A stretch of 64,000 nucleotides of DNA from Ligula intestinalis. Taxonomy: Eukaryota; Platyhelminthes; Cestoda; Diphyllobothriidea; Diphyllobothriidae. The notes under the pieces are model-generated. The model ran no database searches. It saw only the letters and a list, made by a program, of their open reading frames with translations, and was not told where the DNA came from. Below, in pieces: positions 12,244 to 24,722 of this stretch. Position numbers and translations under genes: made by a program. Position 1 is the stretch's first letter. Each line of letters starts with the position of its first letter. The DNA lies in NCBI GenBank assembly GCA_036362985.1, contig JAYGXS010000004.1:43144734-43208733 (forward strand), read 5' to 3'.

Positions 12244-13736
12244 AAGGGTTTTATTTTCCCGGCGTTTCAGATTCCCTTGGGAACCCTTAATCATAGTTTA
12301 TTGTAGGAAAGTCGGAGCCATGTGCAGATAAGGGTGTACATGCACAGGTTGCACGGTATTTATAGTTCGCAGCAGTCATCCGCATGCGTACTATAATTTT
12401 CAGTTCCCGTAGTCACCGCTTGAGGTCTTAATTGGTGCGGTGATGGCTCATTTATTGCCACAGTTTGCTTGCCAGCGTCAAAAGCTGGCTTTATAGTTGC
12501 AGGACAATTATGCTCGCTGTCGTAAGAGTAGTTGAGGCGCCCGGTCCTCCCCAGGTGACTGATTCTCATGCTTAGGAAATGTCTCAGTACACCGTATGGG
12601 AAGGCCAAATCTTTGCATTTGTTGATGGACTGGGGGCCTGAGTATCATGACTCGAGCAGCTCGCGGCTCACGCGGTTGTCACATCTTGCGAGGATTTTGG
12701 CCTCGTCAAAATTGAAAATATGGCTGGTTCCCGTTGAGTGAGCTGCAACCTGGGAGTTGGCGATTTTCTTCCCCACTGCCGCTGCATGCTCGGCCATTTT
12801 CGTACGGAGTAATCTCCTGGTTTCTCCGACGAAGTTAATTTGTCCACAACTGCATCAGATCCGGAAAACGGCTCCAGCCGTTTCCTGCCGTGGCAGTGAG
12901 TTTTTCGGTCTCATGACCCGGCGCCTGATAGTTCCTTCTGGCCTGTGCGAAACTCCAACTCCAAGTGGGGTGAGTAGACGGCTGACTGCTTCCGATAGTT
13001 TCTTCAGGTACGGATGAGCTCGCAAAACTTTTGGGCCAGTTGGATGTGGCTTCTTCTCTCGTTTGCGTATGCATTGGTTGACAAAATTGCGCAGGTATCC
13101 ATTCACTCTCAGTACCCGTCAAAGATGTTTTAATTCAGCAACTTTGTATTCCGCTTCGCTGCAATGCGTCTCAATGCGCCGTTAAAGCGCTCTTACGCAA
13201 CTGCGTTTGTGACCGATTGGGTGGTTGCTGTTGTAGTTCAGGACTTGCATAGTGTTGGTTGCCTTCCTGAACCCTTTAGTTTTTAGGCTACCACAGTCTT
13301 TGCGGCAAACGAGGACATCCAGAAAGGCCAGCTGGTTGTTTTCTTCTTCGTCCATCGTAAATTGAATGTCCGGGAAGACGGCGTTTAGACGTTCCTTGAA
13401 TGTCAGTACATGATCCTGCTCAATAACGACGAAGGTGTCGTCCACATACTGAGCCCAGAATTTCGGTCTGTTGTGTCGGAAAACCAGCGACAACAACCGT
13501 TGAAGGAATGCCTCTGTTATGAGTCCGGAACGAGGCGAACCCATCGGTGTGCTTTTCACCTGTTCGTAGATAGTTCTATTGAAGGTGAAGTACGTATTGA
13601 GGCAGAACTTTAGGAGCTGGAGGATTTGGGCGTGCCTGAGCCGATTTTCCATTTCATCGTATTTTCATCGTCGGAGTAGTTGGATAGTCTCGATGGCCAG
13701 GTCCTGTGGAATAGAATAGTGGAATAGTGGACCCGG
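12244..13736 (-). mobile_element. Penelope-like element PLE-1, minus-strand half (RT + GIY-YIG)
   Basis: Read on the minus strand from 13736: SIPQDLAIETIQLLRR (RT finger/palm), YFTF, the palm motif STPMGSPRSG and catalytic YVDDTFVV, then QLAFLDVLVCRKD, the linker LTPLGVGVSHRPE, and a GIY-YIG domain with QINFVGETRRLLRTKMAEH and SRELLES followed by a TGA where PLEs have Trp. The 3' UTR runs to 12244. RT and endonuclease parts are in different frames (13182-13652 against 12855-13106), so it is dead. It is 5'-truncated at the junction near 13736, where an inverted second copy begins. Confidence 0.85.
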
Positions 13737-14227
13737 CCATATTTTCAATTTTGACGAGGCCGAAATCCTCGCAAGAGGTGACAACCACGTGAGCCGCGAG
13801 CTGCTCGAGTCATGGTTCTCAGGCCCCCAGTCCATCCACAAACGCAAAGATTTGGCGTTCCCATACGGTGTACGCTGTCTTACGACAGCGAGCATAATTG
13901 TCCTGCAACTATAAAGCCAGCATTTGACGCTGGCAAGCAAACTGTGGCAATAAATGAGCCATCATCGCACCAACTAAGACCTCAAGCGGTCACTACGGGA
14001 ACTGACAATTATAGTACGCATGTGGATGACTGCTGCGAACTATAAATACCGTGCAACCTGTGCATGTACACCTTTATCTGCACATGGCTCCGACTTTCCT
14101 ACAATTACCTTTGATTAGGGATTCCTGAGGGAATTCGAAACGTCAGGAAAATAAAATGCTTGTTCCAGTGATCGGATCTTCTTCTTCGGAACTGCTTCCT
14201 GGAACTCGCATATTCTTCGCTATTGGC
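13737..14227 (+). mobile_element. Penelope-like element PLE-1, inverted plus-strand half
   Basis: Begins inside the endonuclease: IFNFDEAEILARGDNHVSRE, then LLESWFSGPQSIHKRKDLAF, with the Trp that the minus copy has lost. It continues into a 3' UTR nearly identical to the reverse complement of 12280-12540. It ends in GAAACGTCAGGAAAATAAAA and a terminal GGAACTCGCATATTCTTCGC tail shared with other PLE ends here. Only the last ~40 codons of the endonuclease remain. Confidence 0.82.
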
Positions 14228-14240
14228 AGTGGTGGTACAG
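14228..14240. repeat. right 13-bp target-site duplication of PLE-1
   Basis: Exact copy of the 13-mer at 12231-12243. One duplication around both inverted halves shows that they entered together. Confidence 0.75.
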
Positions 14241-15074
14241 TTGCGCTGCATCTACCACACTATCTCTGAACCTGCCAACTGTGGTTAGTGGAATGAGCAA
14301 GTCAAGAATACCAGAGGTAAAGGAGGGCGCAGGTAACCGGCGCGGCGGGAATAAAGTTGTGCCGTTAGGAATAGAACACGCATTTTTAGATATAATTAGC
14401 CTCATACTCACCCAGACGCACATCACAATCCAACTGACAGCGCAGTTTCACACCCTACGTAGTGAATTAAATAGGTTTAAGTAGGTTGGGCAGGTAAGTT
14501 AATCCAAAATTGATAAATATGATGACTACCAGTCGGGGCCTCGTAGCTCAGGTGGTTAGAAATTTAGTCGTTCTGAAGCCTGTTTCCTGTTTTCGTGGGC
14601 CCGCTGAACCATTCACATATCCAAAAATATAATCGTCAGCCCTTTCATTAATTCGAGTAGACTTTGGCTTAAAGTTATCGATAATTATATAAAAGGGGCC
14701 TTTAATGTGATGTGCTCTAGCCTCAAGATTTCAAACCTGAAACATATCCTCTTTTCGCACTCTAACCAATCAGCAAGTGATATTAAAATCACGATTTCTG
14801 CTTTACTAGTCGTTATCAACCAGTAATACCCAAGCCATGGTTTGTAACGCCTGCGGCTTAAACCCGCATTCTAGTAGATAGAAACACAATCCTCTTAACA
14901 TTGTTGCACAAAACAGTTGTCCTGTCCGTTGCAATACGTTATATGAACTCAAGTAGAGGGCGCTCACTGGTCGCTTTACTGGACCTATCACCCCGTGGTG
15001 CCTTAGGACTCAATCCACAGACTCATTACGGATGAGTAAGGCCCGCAAGGCGATCGGTGATCACTCTCAATCTC

Positions 15075-15077
<3 letters not shown>

Positions 15078-15110
<33 letters not shown>
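15078..15110. repeat. (TA)n microsatellite
   Basis: About 16 perfect TA units. Confidence 0.95.
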
Positions 15111-15115
<5 letters not shown>

Positions 15116-15344
15116 TCACTCTTCATATATAGAAATAAGCGAAGTCCCTTGGGAACAAAATAGCTGTGATTGCGTAAATATTCATTTTCAACCAAATGAG
15201 AAACGTTCGAAACAAAAGGAATTTTAAAACATGCCTATTATAAAATGATGTGGTTAGCCAAAGTGTGGGCAATATGAGTCTGATGCATTCAGTCCTCCGA
15301 TTGATAATGGCTGTGTTCACTTCCAGTTGACATTTAGAACTTTT

Positions 15345-15590
15345 TAAGTGACATCTATACTCCCATGTCTGTTATATAATGTCTCTTCTGACTGTATTGC
15401 CTCAGGAATTTGTAATCATTCCTTGAGCGGCAGGCATCATTGATGCAGCTTTTCTTCCATGCAAATCTATTTCCTGCGTCCAGTGGCTACCTGGGATAAA
15501 TGGTCTCATTTCTTCAGCAATAGCTAGTGTTCATGCATACGGATGGAGAGGAATTTTGCAGTTTGAGCACAATAGACCTCATCCCAACTG
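15345..15590 (-). mobile_element. Penelope-like endonuclease fragment PLE-3, 3' part
   Basis: The minus strand reads KLPCVSWDEVYCAQTAKFLS then IRMHEH, a decayed GIY-YIG core, followed by stops and frameshifts. The nucleotide sequence aligns with 52425-52700. The 5' part of the same element is displaced to 16565-16690 by a SINE cluster. Confidence 0.65.
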
Positions 15591-15637
15591 ACACATGGTA
15601 GTTTGCAGACTATTTATCCTCTAGCCAGATGAACGTT

Positions 15638-16515
15638 ACCGACAAAGGTAGAGGAGACTGGGCTGACCATTCCCAGCTCATTAGCCGTCATTAGGCGGTC
15701 ATGTACAGCCGCAAGTGGTGCAACACTTTAAGCTCGAGCTCGCGAACTTTTTAATCAGAGTCTCACGCCCGAACCATTGAGCCATGAACTCGTTGTGTTT
15801 CCGGCTTGGGTTTGGAGATATTGACACCTGCTGATGAACGTTCACCGACCGCTAAGGGAGCTCATTTGTCCCTATCTGCTTTTGCATTGGGTCTCATTTC
15901 TTGGGCCCTGACAGAAGCTGTAGCGGCTAATAACATAGACAGGTAGTATATGACTGGCTCATGACGGCTAGTAACCCAAAAAATGGCCATTCCGGTTCCA
16001 CTTGTCTTTGCCGTCAGGGCCCCAGAAATGAGGCCCAAGGCGAAGACGGAGAGGAACAAGTGAGTTCCGTTAGCGGTTGGTAAACGTTCCCGACAAAGAT
16101 AATGGAGACTAGATCGGCTATTTCTGGCTCATTAGCCGCCACAAGGCAGCCATACCTAACCCCAAGTGGTGCATCAACGAAAAATCAAACACGAAACCTT
16201 TCTAATTAGAATTCCAGCGCTCAAATCCATTGAGCTACGGGTTCGTTGTCTTGCCGATTTCAATCGGGAATGCTAACCCTGGTAGATGGAAGCTCACCGA
16301 TCGTTTACGCGATTGGTGCTCACTCTCGAGCCCTGCCACCAGCCTAACAGTGGCAGATGAACACTACCGACAAAGACAAGAGAGACGGAGCTGATAACTT
16401 CTGGCTTACTATCCGTCGTCAGCCAGTCCTACCTATCCTAAGACAGTGCATTGCTCGAAGCTTTAACCTGCGACCCCATGATTAGAAGTCGCTCGGGGTT
16501 GAACTCCAAGGCAGA
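15638..16515. mobile_element. cluster of four SINE-1 copies
   Basis: Three minus-oriented copies (15638-15802, 16088-16255, 16365-16510) and one plus partial (15925-16015). Each carries a tRNA-derived head, seen in reverse as a B-box-like CGAACTTTTTAATC or CGAAACCTTTCTAATTAG and an A-box CATTGAGCTACGGG-type segment. Each also has the body core GGCTCATTAGCCGTCAT or its complement and an ACCGACAAAG end. The copies differ from each other by roughly a fifth of bases. The cluster sits between two halves of one PLE fragment. Confidence 0.7.
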
Positions 16516-16564
16516 AGGGGAGGAGTGAGTCCCGTAACCTATCGATGAGCATCCATCCATCAGG

Positions 16565-16690
16565 ATTTCTTCACTGTTCAAGTAACCCACTCCGTCCTAA
16601 GGGTGTAGAAGCTGGGTGCACAAAGTAGTTGTAGACTTGAGTACTATTTCTATTTGCAGTGTTTTAAGCTGTTTCGTTGAGCACAGATAC
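16565..16690 (-). mobile_element. Penelope-like endonuclease fragment PLE-3, 5' part
   Basis: Aligns with 52700-52830 (shared GGTGTA.AAGCTGGGTGC.CAAA and ACA.ATTCTTT.CATA blocks). In the other copy this region lies just upstream of the GIY-YIG core, so the SINE cluster at 15638-16515 interrupts one element. Confidence 0.6.
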
Positions 16691-16699
16691 ATTCTTTAC

Positions 16700-19600
16700 A
16701 TAAGGGAGAGAGGGAGAGAGTTCGCCAGCCTGAAACCACCTTTCTACGTGAACTGTTGTCGCCGCATGCACTGACGATCAAAGTCAGGAAGATATCCACT
16801 CTGTGAAAAGTTTCGAACGGTATTTGATCTACAGTAGATGGACTATCTCATGCAATCCTACGATTTTTACAAGTAACTCCCTCTTACTCAAATGCAGCCC
16901 AAGCTGTGGACCCCAAAGTCTTGCAGCAATAAAGTTATGATCGTTCTTCCTAATAGGGCATATTATGATTTTTGAAGGAATCGAACGTTTTATAGAAACG
17001 CCAGCTTTTTTAATAAAGTGGAAAATTCCGAAAAAGTGGAAATCAGGCGTACTAGGTAAACTTAAGTTTTACATGTAGAGGAAGCCCTTTCATGCAAAAC
17101 CACTGAGTAAATAGAGCAGCACAAGTAAAATTACGTTGGAAAATAATCGTTTTGTCAAGTTTTAGAATAAATATGCTTCCATATTACGTGCAATATAGTG
17201 TATGGCTGTTACCAAAGAGCCTAAATTTCAAGTATGTATTCTAACATGTTTTCACGAGAACTGCTAGTTGTTTCTTTTGTTTATGCATCGCTTAACTTAC
17301 GCTGGACTAAGCAACCACGTTTTCGCTTGATATGCCCCACTGGGAGATCACAGGAGTAATATATTGCTTAAGCTCACTTTCGGACATGCCGGTCAGTGAC
17401 TAAGAAATTTAAATAGAATTATGGGGAACAATTTTAAGCGTACCATTTATTGTACACTTAGAGTTATTGCCTTCCGCCATATTGTTTTGTAATTATTTGG
17501 ATATTTCTATTACGAAGAGGTTCAGATCTTCCATTAAATTCCAATTAAGACTTTACGATTTTCACTGGCTTTAGTCAATTGACCATAAAAAATGAGTTTA
17601 TTCGATGTGCTTACCAAAACCTTCACAATAAGATAGATCTTGAAAGCTTTTACATAAATAACCAGCTTTTAAACATTTTTATAATGCAGCTGTCTTTGTG
17701 TGTCATAGTTTCAGAACCACCAATCATGTGAACTCATTGCCGAGAAAAATGAACGTCCACTACAAAAGTCGCGAATGAATATGCACAAGAGTGATTGAGA
17801 AAAATTCCACAAAAAGTAAACTCTTGGAAAAAGCTTTACTCATATATTTTGGCGTCTGATATCTGCGTACTTTAATTTTTTGATGATTACGTCAAGATCA
17901 GAATGGGAAATTTTGGCCAGTGGATTGATTTCCCAAACAATTAGGGATATCTCTTCTGTTATAAATGAAAGAGCTACTTGTTTTATAGAAAACGGAACAG
18001 TTTTCAGCATATTTGCTTACTTCTAGACTAAGTTCTACGATAACAAATACAAAGTAGGGTGGCTATAATATCAATGGCGATTTTTGAAAAAACTGTTTCG
18101 CAATGTCCTGTGACAACTCTGTCAAATGTTTGTTATGTTAACTGTCTCCAACTTCATGCCGATTTTAAAATTAATTTGGTTGCCATATACTAATAAAGTT
18201 CTCAAACGCATTCCTTGCCTGTAACCCCTCAAATATAAAATATAAATTTAATATGGAGTAATGCAAAGAAAAACTTCAAAAGTTTATTACTCAATTTTAT
18301 GGCACAAAACTTGGCAGATTTGCAAAATATAATTTTTTAAACTTATTTGGCTCTTCTATTCGCAAAAGTAATGCGCTATCTCCTAATTACACTAACCTCA
18401 ATTTCATGAATACAAAACATAATTTTCCGTTTTGTGAACCAATATAATTAAAAAGTTTCTGCTCTTCATGAATGTTCTTTTATAGTGCAACATGCACACG
18501 CAAGGAGTGCTTTTCTGCAGCGTTTAATAGCATAGGACATTCCTCGGATATCACTGAACGCTGGATTTCGCCCGTTTCTGCCTCTATTTTATCCCACTAT
18601 ACTGATATGAACGGAATGCAATTCTAGTTAACATAATTTTGCGCCTCAAGTCAACCCAATGAAATAAATAAACAACCTTAAGTGTGAGTTAAATCCTCCA
18701 ATCCCCAACCTTAAATCAGATATGCAATCTACTGTACGTTCGGTTAGTGTGGTACGCAGTTATTCGAACACAAAAATCATCCTTATGAAGAATTACATGT
18801 AAACCATTTCAACCATCCTTTTTAGGAACCCCAGACGACAGGTCATAAACTCCAATACCACTTCAACTAAATTTCGAGAAATTGTAAAAAGAAATCAGGC
18901 GTTATGTGCTTTAATTTTAGAGGAATCAACCACAATTGCATTTGGCTCAATTAGCTGCAGAGCCATTATACAGTGATCACAATTTTTCGCAAGGACACTA
19001 TTAACCGCCTTATTAGTAGTGGGTACAATCTTCAGCACAAACGAGCCAAACGACCAAAGGGGGACCTACAGTTTGTCTCCGTAAACGCGCAGGCTTCAGA
19101 GGGGATCGCGTAATTGATCCCAAAGAGAAATCGGAATGATCGTACATCGTCCACCATCCAGATCAACTTATCTAACGTCCTTGTTGAAATTGAAACGTGT
19201 ATTGAGCAGAGCTAATACCAGATTGAAAGATTACTTGACAAAACTGTCTTGTAGGGTCGCCTAAATATCTATTCCCCCCGCTCAACTGTCTTATGTAATT
19301 TGTAGTTCAACATTTAATTCTTGGTTAGCGAGTGTAAGTGAATATTTAATTGGGTTGGAAGGGCTCAAAAAATTAAATTACAGAAATTCGCATTTGCTTC
19401 AATGGACTATATAGAATCAAATCCATCAACATAAATTCCCGTGTCTCAGGAAACTGATGCCTGTTGAGGGAAATTCAACCTTATATTGAGGAATTTAACG
19501 AAAAAAGGGAAAGTTGGGTTACTTAAAATTTCAAAGAAGGTTATCGCTAAGTCAAAGGCGAAAAGAACCTCTAATGACAGTCTTGCCGATTAGTTCAATT

Positions 19601-20160
19601 GTTTCGAGACGTTAGCGATCCCCCCTCCAGGGGGTTTCACTAAATTAACACCCACTCTGTGCACAGATGATACTTTTCGTTTAGTTATCAAAGCTAGTTC
19701 TTCTCAGGGCGAAAAAGGCCTGTCTGAAGCAAGATAACCAAATGCCAACAGGAAGTTCTCAAAGATCAAATCGCCTCGCACACGGACTTGGCTGATGACG
19801 GTGACAACCACTGCTGCAGCTCCGGTCCTATTTTATAATCCTTAGCTGATATCAATGCTCTGGGTGCCGTGTCCAGAGACCTTTGTCCTATAAATCTTAC
19901 CACCCCCTTGGACCTATGCCTTGTCAGTTTGCTGAACGCAATGGACTTATCTGGTTTTAGCACTCCATAATTTATATAGGAGGACATTTACCTGACTATG
20001 CGTTGTTTTTAATGGTTCTGGAAGGCTTCAGTACCACCCAACTCAACATCGAAATTACTCTAGGTTCAAACAGTAACCGATACTTGGGTCGTAAGCATCA
20101 CGTGATGGAAAGTTTTGTGGAGTATTAGGACCACCTGTGTTTTTGACTGCTATCATATTT
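16700..20160. other. AT-rich gene-free stretch
   Basis: No conserved coding segment, no SINE or PLE remnant and no long tandem array was recognised in these 3.4 kb. The open frame at 19766-19987 (minus) has no family resemblance and I treat it as chance. Confidence 0.45.
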
Positions 20161-20164
20161 TTAA

Positions 20165-20340
20165 TTAAGGTGCCCCGTGCATCGTAGCCGTGCGTAAACA
20201 TTTCGATGTAAACTTCAGCCTGCCAAAGTCATGTGTGGTCCTTCAGTACATTCACTAGTGCACGTTCCGATCATGTATGCAACATTCAATGTTTACTCCT
20301 TCTGGTGCGGCCTCCTCTAAACGGGGAATGTCAGTTCAGT
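20165..20340 (-). repeat. interspersed repeat Rep-3, copy 1
   Basis: Its reverse complement aligns with 35255-35425 and 42485-42640. All three share an ACATGA.C.GAAAGTGC.CTATTGAATGCAC-type core. Non-coding, identity unknown. Confidence 0.6.
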
Positions 20341-21339
20341 TCAGTCGAGTTTTATTATGGGGATGGTATGCACACACTCTTGAGATTCCTATTGGTTGAA
20401 ATAACATCAAATAGCGCGCAGAAACCGTGCAATTGTCTGATAACTGCTCAAATGAGGCAAAAGTAAACTAATCAAAAAGCGTTATTGAAATGTGGTAAGA
20501 AGTATAGCCCTCGAATATAAGCCAGAATGCATTCCATGTGCACGGCGCAAAGAAGTAAATTATGCAACTGCTCAAAGTCTTTAGCATTATTCGATAAGGC
20601 ATATCCACATACAACGTCGAAGACAAGGAGTGCTTTTGAAATTTTCCTGCATACAAAAATAAGATCCATTTATTTTGTGGGACATTGGTTTTTCTTCAAA
20701 TGTAATTTTCAAAGAAAAAATCACTGTGCAAATACGAATTTTTACAACCAAAATAAACCCTTCATTTAAGTTCCGAATTTGCAGAAGATGACATTTTTTG
20801 CGAAACCGTTCTTAAGAGCATACAGGCTTGCCTCAGTGAACTCGTTTTAGGAAATAAACCCCAAGAATATTCGTTGAGAAAAGTCGCAAGCCCCTGGTTG
20901 CAAAAATAAGCACTAATATATTTACATTTAGAAAACTTCTGACGAATGGTGAATGCTGACGTACACCACGCAACGAAGTAAATCTGAATAGATTATCAGA
21001 AGAGGACCGGGCTAGCTCGTCCGTTGGCGGACCTCTAAGCCCTGGCTATTATTGGACTGTGATGGTTTAAAAGCGGGTCAGATAGTTGATAGTGTGCTGC
21101 CTCGAGGAAGGCAGTTAACAGAATCAATCGACTTTTTTTCTTCCCCTTACAGACTTCAATACGTTGTCCGAGCCGGTCAGCCACGTGATGCAGGGATTGA
21201 GCAAGTGTCTGGCAGAACTAAACAGTCTGTATACACATACCACACACGCCCTGACCCCTCAGAAGTGGTAGGAGAGTAGCCTAACCGACTGCTTGCAGGC
21301 TGTCCTGACAAGTCGCTCCTGTGGCCGACAACCAGGGAT

Positions 21340-21460
21340 TGTTCATTGCTCTGCGAAAATTCCCATTTTATGATCGAAAAGTCGTATTGAAAAACAATTT
21401 TTTCGGTCATTCATCATCAGGCCGGTACATGACATGGGGAATTAAAATTGTCTGTTAATT
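21340..21460 (+). repeat. interspersed repeat Rep-4, copy 1
   Basis: Shares ATTCCCATTTT, GAAAAGTC.TATTG, a TTTTCGG block and CAGGCC.GTACA, in order, with 26520-26640. Unknown identity. Confidence 0.55.
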
Positions 21461-23070
21461 GCAGCGTTGGGGGGGGGGAGGAATTGTTCATTTTTCAATG
21501 CGGACGGCCTCAGGGTCCTGTTTCTTCGCTGTGACGGTCCCCACTTGATGACCTTAAACCGATGGACGGATATTCACTCGCACACGCATGCGAACACATG
21601 TTAGTGCGCCACCCTGGGACCGACCAGCAGGTGACCTCAACACCCTTCGAGCAATCCAATGCACCAATCATGCAGCACTTGAACTCTCTTCACAATAACT
21701 TATAAGCAATTGTCACATCTCACACAGGTAGTTGCATCAGATTTGCTGAGACTTGCAGGCACCCAGAGGCGTGACTGGACGCAGTCCACATCAGCCCGGG
21801 CTTCGCCCGCGGTCACTGCCACCCGAGGAAGCAACTCCAGGTTCTGTACACAATACAACCATTATTCGGGTGGCTTCCACTTTTACGCTCTTGTTGTTGT
21901 GTTCTTCCTTATAAGTTTCCAACAGGGCTTAAGCAGACGGTGACAGCTCAGCTTGTCACCGTTACAACAGGAACGTCACACTTGGTTTTCAAGCAAAGGA
22001 GTCGGTTGTGCGAGAAGACCACTACGCTTGACTCTACGCTAACTATTTTATCACATACACAGCCACACAGGGCTGTCCGTGAGATCTGATTTTTTCAGCC
22101 AGTCGGCGACCGTCCAAATTACAACGGTTGACGCACCGGGATTTTTTAAAAGCATGTAAGATTTACTATTAGCGAGGAATGCACTGAAGAGCCGTGGGGA
22201 AATTGGGTACCCATAGTCGACCTAATTTTCTGTTTCCATACACTAGTAGACTGTCTGGGCCTGTCAGGTACAAGAACTGCGCACACTGTGCGTGCCGTAC
22301 ACGACCTGGTTAGGCATAATGTCGCATCAAAGAACATGCTGCCTGCCGACGTGAGATTTCCAAATGCTGTGTGTCTACGGGGTGATGTGCAGCAGGCTTA
22401 TGTGTGTGTGCGTGCTGACAGCAAGGCGCACTGAGCGGCGTGGAACAACTCGGTAATCGATAGCGTGACGGTCTCACGCTCATTGCGTAGTATGCGACCC
22501 TAGTGGAAGATAAGCGGTAGTCAGCGCGCGAGAGTGGACTGACACTGAAAGAGCGGCCGTGCAGGGAGCCGTAGCGTGCTGAGCTGAATCAGCATCTCTT
22601 AGTGACTTATAGCAACCTAAAGGCCGACTTTGCCCGGCTGTCACCAGTGAAGAATCGATGCTGGTAGACTCAGCCTAACCTACCACCTAAATTACTGTAC
22701 TTTATCCTGACATCTACTGTACTGGCACAACTGAGTGCTTTTACTACTACTAGCATCAGTAGCTATTAGCATATTCTTTCTATTAACAGTAACTTACTAC
22801 TAGCTCTCAGGCAACATCAGTCTTGGTATCTGCTCCTTGTTGTCGTTCGCAGCAATATTGCCCTTCTTGTCGTTAGTGGCACTGGTACTATTACCCGCAG
22901 CCATAATCATAATAGTCGAACATTGAGCCTAGCCTTTTAGCATCAACACAAACTTCTCCGTCGAAAGCCTTTCACACTTCCTGAAGACCCTCCGCTGAAG
23001 GGTAAGCTGTGTTCTCTTTCTTGTTTTCGTTCTCTCTCAATTGTTTTTTTCTCACGTTTTTCTTCCTTTC

Positions 23071-23075
<5 letters not shown>
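21460..23075. other. GC-richer intergenic stretch, nothing recognised
   Basis: Contains a short G run at 21468 and an ACT-rich patch near 22740, but no gene or named element. Confidence 0.4.

Positions 23076-23122
<47 letters not shown>
23076..23122. repeat. (CT)n microsatellite
   Basis: About 23 uninterrupted CT units, just upstream of a Rep-2 copy. Confidence 0.95.
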
Positions 23123-23125
<3 letters not shown>

Positions 23126-23189
23126 TGCTTTCCTCTTCCCTTGCTCAACCTGCCCTACAATGCCCAGCTCTGACTTGGCTTCCTTTTCA

Positions 23190-24045
23190 GCACCGCGCCC
23201 ATTCCACCTCAAGTGAACGATCAGCTAGGTGGTGAGGGAGAGTGTGGTGTCGACCCTCAGCGCATTTCTTTCCTCACTAAAAACAATATGATGAGCTTGA
23301 AGCTATCGCAGTGCGCTAAAAGTCGTGGCCTGGAGGGTTGCCAACTGTCGGGACAACTTGGACACCGCAGTCAGTGCAATGTGTGTCTTGTTGTGTGGAG
23401 TGGCTTAATATGGGCTTAGAGTGAGGCTCACTGGCTCATTTTTGATGTGGCCTCTATGACGCTCCCAGGCGGGAGCCTACCTAGCAAGGTGGTGTTGTTG
23501 TGGCACGGATTGGAGTGTGTTTCGCGTACATCGCCTGCGCCTTCTTCAATCTCCGGTCATCTTGGCTAATGCCTTGACGCTGGGTACAGATGTGGGAGTA
23601 GTTAGAGAGTGGGGTAGATTCTCCTCAAGTCTACTTACACTGTAATCCCGCGGTAGTTACCGCGTTGCTTCATTCTGCTGAGGCTCGTGATCGACATCGT
23701 CGAGAGCAACGGTCAAACTCTCGTGTGTTGAGTGGGATGTTTTGATGCGTGCCCCCTAAACGGATCGCGCGGTGGATGCGCTAGACCAACATTGGGAGAG
23801 GACGTGGTGGCACGCAAAGGAGCGGCCTTGGCCGCGTCAGCCACCTGCGCCCTCCCCATCTCCACTCCTCTTGACTTCGTCTGGACGTCAGCCCCAGTTG
23901 GGGGATTGGAGAGGAAGTGACGTAGATACCGCGAGAGTCTACTTTCAGCAAAATCCAGCGTCAGTCGCCGCGTTTGCCTTCAGTTTGCTGAAGCCCGTGG
24001 CGGACATCGTCGAAACCGAGGGCCGAGCTGTCGTGCTTTGACGGG
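23190..24045 (+). repeat. interspersed repeat Rep-2, copy 1
   Basis: Aligns over most of its length with 36570-37540 and in its 3' part with 48355-48615. Landmarks are GTGCGCTAAAAG.CGTGG near 23313 and CACCTGCGCCCTCCCCATCT at 23842. The 3' part is itself tandem: 23510-23735 and 23800-24040 are diverged copies of one ~230-280-bp unit ending in a GACATCGTCGA motif. No coding potential recognised. Confidence 0.65.
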
Positions 24046-24568
24046 GTATGGATTGCCGCGTTTTACAACATATTTCTATTAAGGCGCACGTGGCCTGCTA
24101 GGCTGGCGCATTGCCTGAATGATCCTGGGCAGCGTGGATAGTTTAGGCGGGTGCGGCTGGTCTATGACGGTGCACCTAATGCTAATCTGCTCGTGGCCTC
24201 TTCTGCCTCCGGTCCTGGTCATGCCACCAGGCCTAAGCGGTGTGGTAGGAGACTGCGGTAGGTGTCAACCTGTTGGCTTACCTGTTACAGTGTCTGACCA
24301 GTCCGGGGCGTGATCTGAAAGTGTGATCTCAGCGGGGAAAATTTGGCAGAATGTCCGCATTATAACCTCACTGCAGTTGAATAAGAGATCACGAAATTGT
24401 AAGACGTCATTAAATTCTGCGAACCTTGTTGAATTTGCACTGCTCAAGCTTCTTCCGGGAGATAAAATGCTTAAATTACCCACAAAAACCATAGAGTGTC
24501 TCGTAGCTGATCGGTAAATGTCTGTGTACCAATATGAATATCTCCCGATCTAAATCGGCAAGGCAACG

Positions 24569-24722
24569 AGCCTGTGGCTCAATGGCTAGAGAGTTGGAGT
24601 TTTAATCAACCGATCGTGGCTTCGAGTATCGGATGGTACAACACCAGGGATTCAGCACGACTGGCTGATGATGGCTAATAAGTCAGAAATGGCCATTCCA
24701 GTCACCATGGTCTCTGTCGGTC
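24569..24722 (+). mobile_element. tRNA-derived SINE (SINE-1), best plus copy
   Basis: A-box-like GCCTGTGGCTCAATGGCTAG at 24569 and a decayed B-box (GGCTTCGAGTATCGG) are followed by the family body GACTGGCTGATGATGGCTAA and a GTCTCTGTCGG end. tRNA-like head plus shared tail marks it as a SINE. Confidence 0.7.

Noticed and set aside
14100..14135. Hammerhead motif in PLE-1 plus copy
   Set aside because: GAAACGTC is present, but the CTGANGA core reads CTGAGGG and no helix II can form.
14535..14610. tRNA-like GGGGCCTCGTAGCTCAGGTG segment, with a similar one at 51963
   Set aside because: Only an A-box-like half is convincing; no B box or cloverleaf closes. Probably SINE scraps, not listed as genes.
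21468..21480. G-run, and similar G or C runs at 37729, 49350 and 50966, as regulatory or G-quadruplex sites
   Set aside because: Simple homopolymer stretches without repeated spacing; those at 49350 and 50966 are just part of the PLE-6 terminal repeats.
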